Shown piece by piece: positions 15,732 to 26,660 of a stretch of DNA of 64,000 nt. Each line of letters begins with the position of its first letter. Within the stretch, counting starts at the first letter, position 1. Origin of the DNA: Roseomonas populi (GTDB taxonomy: Bacteria; Pseudomonadota; Alphaproteobacteria; Acetobacterales; Acetobacteraceae); contig NZ_JANJOU010000002.1 in assembly GCF_024594815.1 (NCBI RefSeq), forward strand, positions 186,001 through 250,000, in the 5' to 3' direction. The notes under the pieces were generated by a model, which searched no databases, was not told the DNA's origin, and saw only the letters and a list, made by a program, of their open reading frames with translations. The translations under genes were made by a program, and so were the position numbers.

Positions 15732-17117
15732 CTACCGGGCGCTGTCCCGCAGGGATGCCGCCCGCGCCAGCGGCAACCGGATGAGGCACTCCACACCATC
15801 AGGCAGGAAGCCGAGGGTGACCTCGGCGCCGGACTGGTAAGGCAGGGCGCGTTCCAGCATCCGCGAGCCGAAGCCGCGGCGCTCAGGCGGCCGTACCGGC
15901 GGCCCGCCGCGCTCGCGCCAGGAGATCGCGACGGCAGGTGACTCTCCCTCAGCCCGCCGTTCCAGCTCCCACGTCACCTCGACAAGGCCCGCCGGCACCG
16001 AGAGCGCGCCGTATTTCGCGGCGTTCGTCGCCAGTTCGTGCAGGGCCAGGTTGAGGATGACCGTCTTATCCGAGGAAAGCCGGACCGGCGGCCCCTCCGC
16101 CGAGTAGCGCACCCCCCCGGCGCTCCCGGCGTGAGGCTCGAGGGTCTTCTCGAGCACATCGCGCAGCAGGGCTCCCTCCCATCCGGTCCGTACCAGCATG
16201 TCGTGCGCACGCCCCAGCGCCTTGAGCCGCTCGACGAGGGTGGCCTGCAGCACGGGAGAGATGTCTGCCTCCCGCAGGGTCTGCGCTGCGACCGACTGCA
16301 CCGAGGCGAGCGTGTTCTTGACCCGGTGGGTGAGCTCGTCGGTGAGCAGCACCCGGCGCTCATCCTCGCGGCGACGCTCCGTGTGGTCGCGCAGGATCTT
16401 CAGGAAGCCCTGCAGGCTGCCATCCCGGTCCAGCAGCGGCATCAGGACCCCGGCGGCCCAGAAGCGGGATCCGTCGGCCCGCATGTGCCAGCGCTCGTCC
16501 CTGGCGCGGCCGTCCTCCACCGCCCGGCTCATCTCGACCTCGGGCTGCCTCGCGGCGCGCTCCTCCGGCGTGAAGATGACGGCCCCGGGCTGCCCGAGGA
16601 TCTCGGCATCCTCGTAGCCGAAGATGCGCTGCGCGCCGGGGTTCCAGGTCGTCACGCGCCCCTGGGTATCGAGGGTGAAGATCGCGTACTCGGTCGCGCT
16701 CTCGAAGATGAGTTGCAGGTGCTGCTGATCCTGGCGTCGCGCCTCGTTGGCGGTGGCCAGCTCGGCAGTGCGTTCCGTGAGGCTGCCCTCAAGCGCGCTG
16801 TTCCGGCCAGAGAGCGCCGTGTTGGCCACCTCCAGGCTCTCGGCCAGCAGACGCGCCTCGGCGAGCGACAGACGCAGTTCGTCGCCGGTCGCCTTCAGCG
16901 CTTCCTCACGGACGGCGGATTGCGCCTCAGCATCGGCGTTCCCCCGGCGCAGATCCTCGATTTGCTGGCGATGTGACGCGACCTGGGCAGTGGCTTCGGC
17001 CCGGAGTGCCCGGTTCTCGGCTGCCAGCGCGTCCAGCTCCTTGGATTGAGCGGCGCGGCTCCCGGTATCATTCCCGGACTGGGATGATGCCTCCTTGGCC
17101 CCTTTGCCAGGCGGCAT
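15732..17117 (-). CDS. PAS-domain sensor histidine kinase (HisKA_2/HWE type)
   Basis: A 461-residue soluble kinase. Order: N-terminal coiled coil (about residues 20-130), PAS domain (about 135-250, FESATEYAIFTLDTQGRVTT and WNPGAQRIFGYEDAEILG), then the dimerisation/phosphoacceptor segment LTHRVKNTLASVQSVAAQT with the His at about 262. The ATPase follows with N-box LALHELATNAAKYGALS and G-box RGFGSRMLERAL. This kinase class is common in alphaproteobacteria, often in general stress or light/oxygen sensing. No transmembrane segment or response regulator gene is present, so it is an orphan. The ATG at 17117 has an ideal ribosome site (GCAGGAGGAACT); an upstream ATG at 17141 is less likely. Confidence 0.87.
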   Translation of the reverse strand: MPPGKGAKEASSQSGNDTGSRAAQSKELDALAAENRALRAEATAQVASHRQQIEDLRRGNADAEAQSAVREEALKATGDELRLSLAEARLLAESLEVANTALSGRNSALEGSLTERTAELATANEARRQDQQHLQLIFESATEYAIFTLDTQGRVTTWNPGAQRIFGYEDAEILGQPGAVIFTPEERAARQPEVEMSRAVEDGRARDERWHMRADGSRFWAAGVLMPLLDRDGSLQGFLKILRDHTERRREDERRVLLTDELTHRVKNTLASVQSVAAQTLREADISPVLQATLVERLKALGRAHDMLVRTGWEGALLRDVLEKTLEPHAGSAGGVRYSAEGPPVRLSSDKTVILNLALHELATNAAKYGALSVPAGLVEVTWELERRAEGESPAVAISWRERGGPPVRPPERRGFGSRMLERALPYQSGAEVTLGFLPDGVECLIRLPLARAASLRDSAR

Positions 17118-17223
17118 AGTTCCTCCTGCGGCGACGGCCATCCTGCCTCAGAGTGTCCCCCCAGCACAAGCGATTGTCCATCATGAGCTGAGGCCGTGTG
17201 GGAACGCAGGGTGGGGTTATCCT

Positions 17224-17799
17224 ATGTCCTTCGGCGAGGAGGCTGGGACGAGGCGCTTCGTGGAAGGCGAGGAGCGGGGCCAGGAGACGCTGCTCCCCGG
17301 CTGCATCGAGGACGATGTCTCCGAGGAGAACCCCCAGGAGGGCAGCACCGTACCCCAGCCCGACCGCACCTCGGCCACCTATGACAACTGGACGCTGAAT
17401 TGCGGGCGATCCGGCGGGATCGAGCGGCGCTGCGAGGTGAGCCAGACGCTGGTGAACCCGCAGGGCCAGCCCCTGGTTCAGCTCGTCGCCCGGCGCGACG
17501 CCGCGGCCGGCTCGGTCACCTTCTCCGCCCAGGTCGGCGTCAACGTGACCGTGTCCGAGGCAGCGAGGCTGACGCCCGAGGGACAGCCCGGACTAACGCT
17601 GCCCTTCGCGCGCTGCCTGCCGCGCGGCTGTTTCGCCGAGGTCGCGCTGCCCGAGGCGGCGCTGCCGGGCCTGGCCAGGGCCGCGGAGACGGCCCGGCTG
17701 GAGTTCCGTAACGCCGAGGGGGGCGCCGTAGCCTTCGCGGTCTCGCTTCGCGGTCTGGCCACCGCACTCGACGCCCTGCAATCCGCCGAGCGGTCTTGA
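17224..17799 (+). CDS. Invasion-associated locus B (IalB)-like protein
   Basis: From ATG 17224 the protein has 191 residues. The IalB domain is recognisable in residues about 55-190: TYDNWTLNCG, RRCEVSQTLVNPQGQPLVQL, LTLPFARCLPRGCFAE and the closing VSLRGLATALDAL. The Cys pairs expected in this periplasmic family are present. IalB proteins normally carry a signal peptide, but the N-terminus here is acidic (MSFGEEAGTRRFVEGEERG). No hydrophobic start is seen in the same frame upstream. Either the true N-terminus was lost or this paralogue is not exported the usual way. The stop TGA overlaps a possible TTG start of the next gene. Confidence 0.7.
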   Translation: MSFGEEAGTRRFVEGEERGQETLLPGCIEDDVSEENPQEGSTVPQPDRTSATYDNWTLNCGRSGGIERRCEVSQTLVNPQGQPLVQLVARRDAAAGSVTFSAQVGVNVTVSEAARLTPEGQPGLTLPFARCLPRGCFAEVALPEAALPGLARAAETARLEFRNAEGGAVAFAVSLRGLATALDALQSAERS

Positions 17800-17840
17800 A
17801 GGCGTCGCGGACAAGTAGGGGGAACCTGAGGGCTCCCGCT

Positions 17841-19055
17841 GTGATCCGATCCATCCTTCAGTGGCTGCGCACCGGCGCGGCTGCCCTCCTGCTGGCCGCC
17901 GTTGGCTTGGCGACCGCCTGCGCGCCCTTCATCAGCGCGCCCGACCTCGGCGCCGAGACGCCCTTCTACGCCGCCCCGGATCTCGTCCAGGGACTACCCG
18001 GCTCCCTGGTCCGGAGCGAGCCCATCGCGGGCGCGCCGGAGGGCGCGTCGGCCTACCACGTCCTCTACCGCTCGACGGGACTGCGGGACGAGCCGATCCT
18101 CGTCTCCGGCGTTGTCGTGGTGCCGAGCGGCCCGGCACCTGAGGGCGGGCGCCCCGTCATCGCCTGGGCTCACCCCACCTCCGGCGTGGTTCCGCGCTGC
18201 GCCCCCTCTCTGGCCTTCATCCGGTTCTGGAGCATCCAGGGCTTGCGGGAGATGCTGGACCGCGGCTTCGTTGTCACTGCTACGGACTACCCCGGCCTCG
18301 GCACGGCAGGTCCCCACCCCTACCTTGTCGGCGTGAGCGAGGCGCGGGCGGTGATCGACAGCGTCCGGGCCGCACGCGCCCTGCCCGGGGCGCAGGCGGG
18401 ATCCAGCTTCGCGGTTTGGGGCCACTCCCAGGGCGGACAGGCCGCGCTGTTCACAGGGCTCCTGGCGAGGACCTACGGGCCGGAACTACAGCTGGCCGGC
18501 GTGGCGGCGGCCGCCCCGGCAACCGATCTGGCTGCCCTGCTGGGAGACGACCTGGACACCCCGGCCGGGAAGAACCTCACCGCCATGACGCTCTGGTCCT
18601 GGCAGCGGGTCTTCGGCGCGCCCACCGGGGAGGCCGTGGTGCCCGGGGCCGTCCCCGCCATGGAGCGGCTGGCGAGCGAGTGCATCGAGTCCATCTACGA
18701 CCTGATTGCCCGGAAAGAGACCGAGAAGCCGCTGGAGCAGGGCTTCCTGCGGGTTCCGAACCTCTCGGCGGCGGAGCCCTGGCGATCGCTGCTGCGGGCC
18801 AATACGCCGGGGACGCTTCCCTCCGGCCTGCCCCTGCTGCTGGCCCAGGGCGAGGCGGACGCCATCGTGCGGCCAGAGGTGACCCGTGCCTACATGGCGG
18901 AGTCCTGCGCCGCCGGCCTGCCGGTGCGGATGCTGTCACTCCCCGGCGTGGGGCATGGTTTCGCGGCCTACAACACGGCTAGCGTGGCTGTTGCCTGGAT
19001 GGCGGACCGCTTCGCGGGGCTCGCGGCGCCGAACGACTGCGCCGCGCTGCGCTGA
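17841..19055 (+). CDS. Secreted alpha/beta hydrolase, secretory lipase family
   Basis: A 404-residue hydrolase related to fungal-type secretory lipases (LIP family). The nucleophile elbow is GHSQGGQAA (Ser about 196), after the AWAHPTSGVVPRCAPS and TATDYPGLGTAGPHPYL segments. The C-terminal acid and His are probably in LAQGEADAIVRP and GVGHGFAAYN. The N-terminus (RTGAAALLLAAVGLATAC) is a signal peptide, possibly a lipoprotein signal with Cys as first mature residue, although the lipobox is imperfect. GTG 17841 has GAGGG at good spacing. A TTG at 17796 on the IalB stop (TTGA) would add 15 residues and is the alternative. Substrates are probably short-chain esters; this is inference. Confidence 0.82.
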   Translation: MIRSILQWLRTGAAALLLAAVGLATACAPFISAPDLGAETPFYAAPDLVQGLPGSLVRSEPIAGAPEGASAYHVLYRSTGLRDEPILVSGVVVVPSGPAPEGGRPVIAWAHPTSGVVPRCAPSLAFIRFWSIQGLREMLDRGFVVTATDYPGLGTAGPHPYLVGVSEARAVIDSVRAARALPGAQAGSSFAVWGHSQGGQAALFTGLLARTYGPELQLAGVAAAAPATDLAALLGDDLDTPAGKNLTAMTLWSWQRVFGAPTGEAVVPGAVPAMERLASECIESIYDLIARKETEKPLEQGFLRVPNLSAAEPWRSLLRANTPGTLPSGLPLLLAQGEADAIVRPEVTRAYMAESCAAGLPVRMLSLPGVGHGFAAYNTASVAVAWMADRFAGLAAPNDCAALR

Positions 19056-19371
19056 GCAGGCCGCACAAGCTTGCTGATCTCCGCTCCCGGGATGGTGGTG
19101 AGGGCGGCCCTATGATCGCTATGGGCACGCGTCTGCTAGGATGTGCACGGGAGCGCCTGACCGCCGCCTGAGCATCCGAGACGAGCGCCGTGCTGACATC
19201 CACCTGGCCTTCACGACACTCGCCTGCGCCCCGGTTTGCCTCGGACAGTTTAGGCGGTTCTGTTCGGCGTTCTTATAGCCCGGGTAAGTGTTGTGTAGCG
19301 TAGCCGGACTGCACTCTCCCGGCCGTCCCTCTCAGTGCCTCGTCCGGATGTGCTGGTTCCGGCAGTGGCGC
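19056..19371. other. Gap between convergent genes, no feature recognised
   Basis: This 316-base region lies between the ends of the lipase (+) and mannitol dehydrogenase (-) genes. Its base composition is less GC-biased at the centre (around 19230-19300). Short inverted repeats exist (GCACT/AGTGC around 19311-19340), but no convincing terminator, RNA or coding frame is visible. Confidence 0.4.
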
Positions 19372-20859
19372 CTAGACCCCTAAGCCCATCTCTCGCACCG
19401 CCCCGTCCAGTGTCCTCGCGGTGCCGACTTCGTAGAGAAGCCCAAGCCAGCGCCGAAGCGGGGTGACCAGGCGGCCTTCCTCGCCCAGGCGCCCGAAGAG
19501 CGGCTCGATCGACAGCAGTGGCGCCGGATCGGGCCCGCCCTCCGCCGCCTTCGCCGTCAGCAGCGCCGCCATGGGGTGACGGATGTCGATCGGCACGCCG
19601 GCATCGTCCCGGCCGCGCAGACGCCTCATCCAGGCCGCGAGCGCCAGGGCCAGCAACTCCACCCTCCCGCCCATGGCTAGGCTCGCCTCAATCGGCATGA
19701 GCAGGAGATTGATCGGCGCATCCGTGTTGATCCGCTCCACCGTGTCCTCAATGGCGGGATTAGCGAAGCGCGCGATCAGGGTGCGCTTGTAGTCACCCAG
19801 GTCGATCCCCGGCACCGGGGGCAGGGTGGGCCCGGTCTCGCGGTCCATCAGCGCGGCCATGTACGCGCGTAGCCTCGGGTCCGCCACGGTCTCGTGCACG
19901 TAGGTGTAGCCGATCAACCGGCCTAGGGCTGCGATCGCCAGGTGGCTACCGTTCAGCAGCCGCAGCTTCATCATCTCATAGGGCGCCACATCCGGCACGA
20001 ACTGCGCGCCCACCCGTTCCCATTGCGGGCGGCCGGAAACGAAATCGTCCTCGATCACCCACTGGGTGAAGCCCTCGCAGAAGACCGGCCAGCGGTCCCT
20101 CAGACCGTAGGCCTTCTCCAGATGCGCCACATGGTCTGGCCGCGTCGCAGGCGTGATACGGTCCACCATGGTGTTGGGGAAGGCGCCCTTCGCCTCGATC
20201 CAGTCGGCGAGCCGCGCGTCCCGCATCTCCGCCAGCGCCAGCACGACACGGCGGAGCACGTCACCGTTGTTCTGGATGTTGTCGCAGCACAGCGCGGTGA
20301 AGGGGGCGTGTCCCGCCACCATCCGGCGCCGGTACGCCTCCACGATCACCCCGATCGCGCTCCGCGGCCGTGCCGGGTTCTCCAGGTCCGCCCGGATGAG
20401 CGGGTGCTCAGGGTCCAGCTGGCGCGTCGCCGGGTGCAGGCAGTAGCCGTTCTCGCTGACGGTCAAGCTGAGGATGCGGACGGCCGGATCGTCGATCCGC
20501 GCCAGCAGCGGCGCCGTGCAGTCACCTGCGAAGAGCAGAGCCGCCAGGGAGCCGATGACGGAGACCGTCTCCTGCCCGCCATCCCGCTCTACCAGGGTGT
20601 AGAGCCCGTCCTGGGGCGCCAGGCTGTCCCGCACCCGGCGGTCGCCCGGCATCAGGCCTGCACCGAGGATGCCCCAGCGCAGCGCCGCCGGGTCGTCCTG
20701 CATCAGTTCATGGGTGTAGCGGGCCATGTGGGCGCGGTGGAACGCGCCCGGGCCCAGATGCACGATCCCCGCGCTAACCTGCGCGGGGTCGTAGCGAGGC
20801 ACACGGACACCGGGCCGGAGGCGGGGAAGATTGGCACGGCTGAGTGCGAGAACGTCCAC
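19372..20859 (-). CDS. Mannitol dehydrogenase family protein (long-chain polyol dehydrogenase)
   Basis: A 495-residue NAD(P)-dependent polyol or uronate dehydrogenase (MtlD/UxaB/UxuB family). The Rossmann part opens IVHLGPGAFHRAHMARYTHE (about residues 31-50). The family's catalytic signature with Lys, Asn and His is in MKLRLLNGSHLAIAALG (about 300). FVIEDDF-like (WVIEDDFVSGRPQWE) and DRITPATRPD segments are also typical. GTG 20859 is chosen because it gives the family length and has AAGGAGG ten bases upstream; a longer frame to 20976 is low-complexity. It stands alone on the minus strand. Substrate could be mannitol, arabinitol, sorbitol or a hexuronate. Confidence 0.87.
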   Translation of the reverse strand: MDVLALSRANLPRLRPGVRVPRYDPAQVSAGIVHLGPGAFHRAHMARYTHELMQDDPAALRWGILGAGLMPGDRRVRDSLAPQDGLYTLVERDGGQETVSVIGSLAALLFAGDCTAPLLARIDDPAVRILSLTVSENGYCLHPATRQLDPEHPLIRADLENPARPRSAIGVIVEAYRRRMVAGHAPFTALCCDNIQNNGDVLRRVVLALAEMRDARLADWIEAKGAFPNTMVDRITPATRPDHVAHLEKAYGLRDRWPVFCEGFTQWVIEDDFVSGRPQWERVGAQFVPDVAPYEMMKLRLLNGSHLAIAALGRLIGYTYVHETVADPRLRAYMAALMDRETGPTLPPVPGIDLGDYKRTLIARFANPAIEDTVERINTDAPINLLLMPIEASLAMGGRVELLALALAAWMRRLRGRDDAGVPIDIRHPMAALLTAKAAEGGPDPAPLLSIEPLFGRLGEEGRLVTPLRRWLGLLYEVGTARTLDGAVREMGLGV

Positions 20860-21277
20860 TCCGGCCCATCCTCCTTGTCTAACAGACAGTGAGCCCCGCC
20901 CACTCCACGCGGGCAAGTCACCCGCCGCAGGGATCGGTGTCCAGGCAGTTTGAGTGCCGTGGACCAATCCAGCCATGTACGCGCACGCCCCATCGCGGCA
21001 AGGGCCCGCTCCTTGGCGGCCGCCGTGCGCGAAGGCAGGCCGGTGGGGGCGGGGAGGGAAGGCAAGGCCGCGAGCATGCCAGCGGCCAAATCGTTTGGGA
21101 CGGCCACCTATTCGTCCGTGTCACCGGTTCCTGCCAGGAGGGCGGCTAGCGTGGCGGCAACTTCATCGGGAAGGGGTGCTTTGGCTCTCGGGCCACGGGC
21201 TGCCTGAACCGGGTCGGGACCGCGGGGCCGCTGGGCATCTGCCGCTCGGCGGACCACCTCGTCCCGCGCGGCTCACA
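20860..21277. other. Decayed region downstream of the integrase relic
   Basis: No intact gene. On the minus strand two short protein-like stretches occur. One is in-frame from about 21274 to the TAG near 21112 (KAPLPDEVAATLAALLAG). The next starts at GTG 21107 (VAVPNDLAAGMLAALPSLPA, later GRARTWLDWSTALKLPG) and loses coding character by about 20940. They may be remains of genes of a degraded genomic island. I cannot assign them. Confidence 0.35.
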
Positions 21278-21493
21278 TCACGGCCGCCTCGCTGACCGGG
21301 GATGCTGTCCCCCTGTCTCTCGATCGACCAACTGCCCGAACGCGGCGTCCATGAGGGGCCCCATCCGTCGGGCGGGGACGCGGCCTTCGACGTCTAGTGA
21401 GAGGTCGATCCAGCGTCCGCGGGCTGCCCCCGGCAGGCGCCGATGCCAGTACCACAGGTCGCCCCTCCGCCGGAGGTAGGCGGCGTGCCTCAT
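21278..21493 (-). pseudogene. N-terminal fragment of a tyrosine-recombinase integrase (DUF6538-like)
   Basis: The 71-codon frame begins MRHAAYLRRRGDLWYWHRRL and continues WIDLSLDVEGRVPARR and MDAAFGQLVD. This resembles the N-terminal DUF6538/arm-binding region of phage-type integrases (a basic YLRRRG-x-WYW-RRRLP start). The catalytic domain with its Arg/His/Tyr residues is missing; the frame ends after GGQHPRSARRP. It lies about 155 bases from the 3' end of tRNA-Gln, a usual island integration site. I therefore read it as the remnant of an island integrase. Family call is by pattern, not search. Confidence 0.45.
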
Positions 21494-21494
21494 C

Positions 21495-21661
21495 GGTTCC
21501 CCAGTCAGGACCGGATATCTGGAGGCCCCGTCGTGTGACAGGTTTGCGTGACATCCATGTGCGACACCCGGCCAAAAAGCCCAGTTGGCGCCGATGATGC
21601 TGGATGTCTGAGGCTATGCCGCCAATCTGCCAGACCCCTCGGGAGGGTTGGCTGGGGAACC
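21495..21661. repeat. 10-bp inverted repeat: tRNA 3' end copy before the integrase relic
   Basis: GGTTCCCCAG at 21495-21504, just upstream of the integrase ATG, is the exact reverse complement of CTGGGGAACC at 21652-21661, the acceptor/T-arm end of tRNA-Gln. It could be a remnant of an attachment core in inverted orientation, or chance. Confidence 0.3.
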
Positions 21662-21722
21662 TGGATTCGAACCAAGACTGCCCGAGTCAGAGTCGGGAGT
21701 TCTACCGTTAAACTATTCCCCA
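21649..21722 (-). tRNA. tRNA-Gln (anticodon CUG)
   Basis: Read on the minus strand the 74 bases fold as a tRNA. The acceptor TGGGGAA pairs with TTCCCCA, followed by discriminator G and an encoded CCA. The anticodon arm is CCCGA-CTCTGAC-TCGGG with anticodon CTG, and the T loop is TTCGAAT. The anticodon CUG reads CAG (Gln). A degraded integrase fragment lies beyond the 3' end. Confidence 0.95.
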
Positions 21723-21845
21723 ACGGCAGGCGCGGCGGCCCTATAGCCCGGTGCGTCCGGGTCCGCAAGCGGGCCATCGCGCCGCATGGTGGAATAAGGG
21801 CTTGCCCCACCCCATCTCCAGGCGGATCATCGAATTATCAGTGCC

Positions 21846-22925
21846 ATGCAGACCCGGAACGCCTCCCAGCCGCCGGGTGGCAGGCGGGGGGAGGGCCCCC
21901 CGGTGCCGCCCATCACCGCCCCGGACGGGGCCGTTCGCCCCGCCAGCGGGGCGCCGCTCTTCGCCGCGCTGGACCTCGGCACGAACAACTGCCGCCTTCT
22001 CGTGGCCAGCCCGTCCGGCCCGGGCGGCTTTCGCGTGCTGGACAGCTTCAGCCGCATCATCCGGCTGGGCGAGGGGCTGAGCTCCACCGGCGCGCTGTCC
22101 GCCGCCGCCATGGACCGGGCGGAGGCGGCTCTGGAAGCCTGCGGCCAGAAGCTGTCCCGCCGCCCGGTACAGGCCGTGCACGCCGTGGCGACCGAGGCCT
22201 GCCGACGCGCCACAAACGGCCCGGGCTTCATGCGCCGGGCGGAGCGGGCTCTGGGTGCCCCCATCCGCGTCATCCCCGCGCGGGAGGAGGCGGAGCTGGC
22301 GATGGAATCCTGCGCTCCCCTCTTCCGGCCGGAGGACCGGCGGGCCCTGCTGTTCGACATCGGCGGCGGCTCTACCGAGATCGCCTGGATCCGCACGGAC
22401 GAGCCGGGCCGCCCCCAGCTCATCGGCACCATCTCCGTCCCATTCGGCGTCGTGACGCTGGTGGAGCGCGATGGGGCCGCCTGCTTCGGTGAGGAAGGGT
22501 TCCAGCGGGTGGTGGACGAGGTGGCGAGCCGCTTCGAAACCTTCGACTCCGTCCATCGCATCCGCCAGGAGATGCGGGCCGGCGGGGTGCGGCTGATGGG
22601 CACCTCCGGCACCGTCACCACGCTTGCCGGCATCGCGCTGGACCTTCCGCGCTACAGCCGGGCCGCCGTGGATGGGCACGAGCTGGCCATGGGCTGCGCC
22701 GACCGCGCGCTGGACGCGCTGCGGACCATGGGCCGGGAGGGGCTGGCCGCCCATCCCTGCATCGGGCCGGAGCGGGTTGATTTCGTTCTTCCGGGATGCG
22801 CCATCTATGCCGCCATCCGCCAGGTCTGGCCGGCGGCCGGCATCACCGTCTGCGACCGGGGCCTGCGCGAAGGGCTGCTGCTGCGGGCGATGCGGGACCG
22901 CCGCAAGCCCCGCCGCGGCGCCTGA
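21846..22925 (+). CDS. Ppx/GppA family exopolyphosphatase/pppGpp phosphohydrolase
   Basis: A 359-residue member of the ASKHA superfamily. The phosphate-1 motif is AALDLGTNNCRLLVASP (about residues 39-55), and phosphate-2 is LLFDIGGGSTEIAWI (about 170). The LMGTSGTVTTLAGIAL segment (about 252) matches the second nucleotide-binding region. It is the two-domain short form without the C-terminal HD domain. Enzymes of this family remove terminal phosphate from polyphosphate or convert pppGpp to ppGpp. It is followed by rlmE 22 bases on, a pairing common in alphaproteobacteria, and a guanine-nucleotide gene (guaB) next. Confidence 0.9.
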   Translation: MQTRNASQPPGGRRGEGPPVPPITAPDGAVRPASGAPLFAALDLGTNNCRLLVASPSGPGGFRVLDSFSRIIRLGEGLSSTGALSAAAMDRAEAALEACGQKLSRRPVQAVHAVATEACRRATNGPGFMRRAERALGAPIRVIPAREEAELAMESCAPLFRPEDRRALLFDIGGGSTEIAWIRTDEPGRPQLIGTISVPFGVVTLVERDGAACFGEEGFQRVVDEVASRFETFDSVHRIRQEMRAGGVRLMGTSGTVTTLAGIALDLPRYSRAAVDGHELAMGCADRALDALRTMGREGLAAHPCIGPERVDFVLPGCAIYAAIRQVWPAAGITVCDRGLREGLLLRAMRDRRKPRRGA

Positions 22926-22947
22926 ACGCCTATCCGAGGACTGATCC

Positions 22948-25277
<2,330 letters not shown>

Positions 25278-25296
25278 CGGCACGCATCACGGTCAC

Positions 25297-25323
25297 GGCG
25301 CGCCGCAAATCCGGCGGCGCGCC
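25297..25323 (+). terminator. Stem-loop after guaB
   Basis: A perfect 10-bp stem, GGCGCGCCGC / GCGGCGCGCC, with an AAATCCG loop sits between the guaB stop and the next start. It is followed by CCTATCTG, not a U-run. It probably limits read-through from guaB into the methyltransferase gene. Confidence 0.55.
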
Positions 25324-25338
25324 CCTATCTGTGCAGAC

Positions 25339-26646
25339 ATGACCCCGCTCGCCCGCATCTCCGCCGCCATCGCCCTGCTGGACGCGCTGGAATCCGCCCC
25401 TCGCCGCCCCGCCGACGCGGTGGCCAACGACTTCTTCCGCGCCCGCCGCTTCATCGGCGGCGGGGACCGCCGCGCCATCGCCGACCGCGCCTGGGGCGTG
25501 GTGCGGGAACGGGCGCGGCTGGACTGGCACATCGACCGCACCGGCGCCGCGCCGACCGGGCGCCTCCTCATGGCCGCCTATCTCCTGCTGGTGGAACGCG
25601 GCGGGCTGGCCGGGGTGGAGGCGGCCTTCAACGGCTCCCAGTACGCGGAAAGGCCGCTGACCCCGGAGGAGCGCCGCGTCCTCGCCAAGCTGGACGGCCA
25701 GCCGCTGCTGCACCCGAAGATGGACGAGGCAACGCGCCTCAACCTGCCGGAATGGGCCCTGCCCGGGCTGAAGGCGCGGTTCGGGGAGGCGTTGCCGGAG
25801 GCCGCGGCGGGGCTGGAGGGCTCCGCGCCGCTGGACCTGCGCGTGAACCTCCTCCGCACCTCCCGGGAGGCCGCCGCCGCGACCCTGGCGGCCGAGGGCA
25901 TCCCGACCGAGCCGACCCGCTACTCCCCCTGGGGCCTTCGCGTGCCGGACCGGCGCCCGATCCTGAACACGCGCGCCTTCCAGGACGGGCTGGTGGAGAT
26001 CCAGGACGAGGGCAGCCAGCTGATCGCCCTGCTGGCCGATGCCCGGCCGGGGATGAAGGTGGCGGATTACTGCGCCGGCGCCGCCGGCAAGACGCTCGCC
26101 ATGGCCGCCACGATGGGGAACCGCGGGCGGATCGCGGCGCTGGACGTCTCCGTCCCCCGCCTCACCGGCGCGACCAAGCGCCTGCGCCGCGCCGGGGTGG
26201 ACAATGCCGAGACCCACCTGCTGGAGAGTGGCGACCGCTGGGTGAAGCGGCGCGCCGCGACCTTCGACCGGGTGCTGGTGGACGCGCCCTGCACGGGAAC
26301 CGGAACCTGGCGCCGCAACCCGGACGCGCGGCTGCGGACCACGCAAGAAGATTACGCGGAACTCATCACGAAACAGCGCGCAATCCTCGATCGGGCCGCG
26401 TCCTTGGTGCGCCCTGGCGGAAAGCTGATCTACGCTACCTGCTCTGTGCTTCCCGGAGAGGACGAAGAGCAGGTGCGCGACTTCCTCGACCAGCATTCGG
26501 ACTTCGACGCCCTGCCCCTGGCCGAGGCCTGGGCCGATGCGGGCATGAAGGGCCCGGCGCCCGGGGAAGGACCGCACATGGCGCTCGCCCCGCACAGCCA
26601 CGGCACGGACGGCTTCTTCGCCGCCGTGCTGCGACGCCGCACCTGA
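25339..26646 (+). CDS. RsmB/NOP-family class I RNA m5C methyltransferase
   Basis: A 435-residue enzyme. The N-terminal NusB-like domain occupies about residues 1-140. The SAM motif is VADYCAGAAGKTLAMA (about 240). The two family cysteines are present: DAPCTGTGTWRRNPD (catalytic-site PC motif, about 314) and YATCSVLPGEDEEQV (TC motif, about 371). The family includes RsmB, which makes m5C967 in 16S rRNA, and related tRNA/rRNA enzymes, so the exact target is not certain. It starts 15 bases after the guaB hairpin and is followed 15 bases on by a GNAT gene. Confidence 0.9.
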   Translation: MTPLARISAAIALLDALESAPRRPADAVANDFFRARRFIGGGDRRAIADRAWGVVRERARLDWHIDRTGAAPTGRLLMAAYLLLVERGGLAGVEAAFNGSQYAERPLTPEERRVLAKLDGQPLLHPKMDEATRLNLPEWALPGLKARFGEALPEAAAGLEGSAPLDLRVNLLRTSREAAAATLAAEGIPTEPTRYSPWGLRVPDRRPILNTRAFQDGLVEIQDEGSQLIALLADARPGMKVADYCAGAAGKTLAMAATMGNRGRIAALDVSVPRLTGATKRLRRAGVDNAETHLLESGDRWVKRRAATFDRVLVDAPCTGTGTWRRNPDARLRTTQEDYAELITKQRAILDRAASLVRPGGKLIYATCSVLPGEDEEQVRDFLDQHSDFDALPLAEAWADAGMKGPAPGEGPHMALAPHSHGTDGFFAAVLRRRT

Positions 26647-26660
26647 CGGCCGGCGGCGCG

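Noticed and set aside
21649-21722. Direct-repeat attachment site for an island at tRNA-Gln
   Set aside because: The only copy of the tRNA end found nearby is inverted and 10 bp long; no direct repeat was seen in the window.
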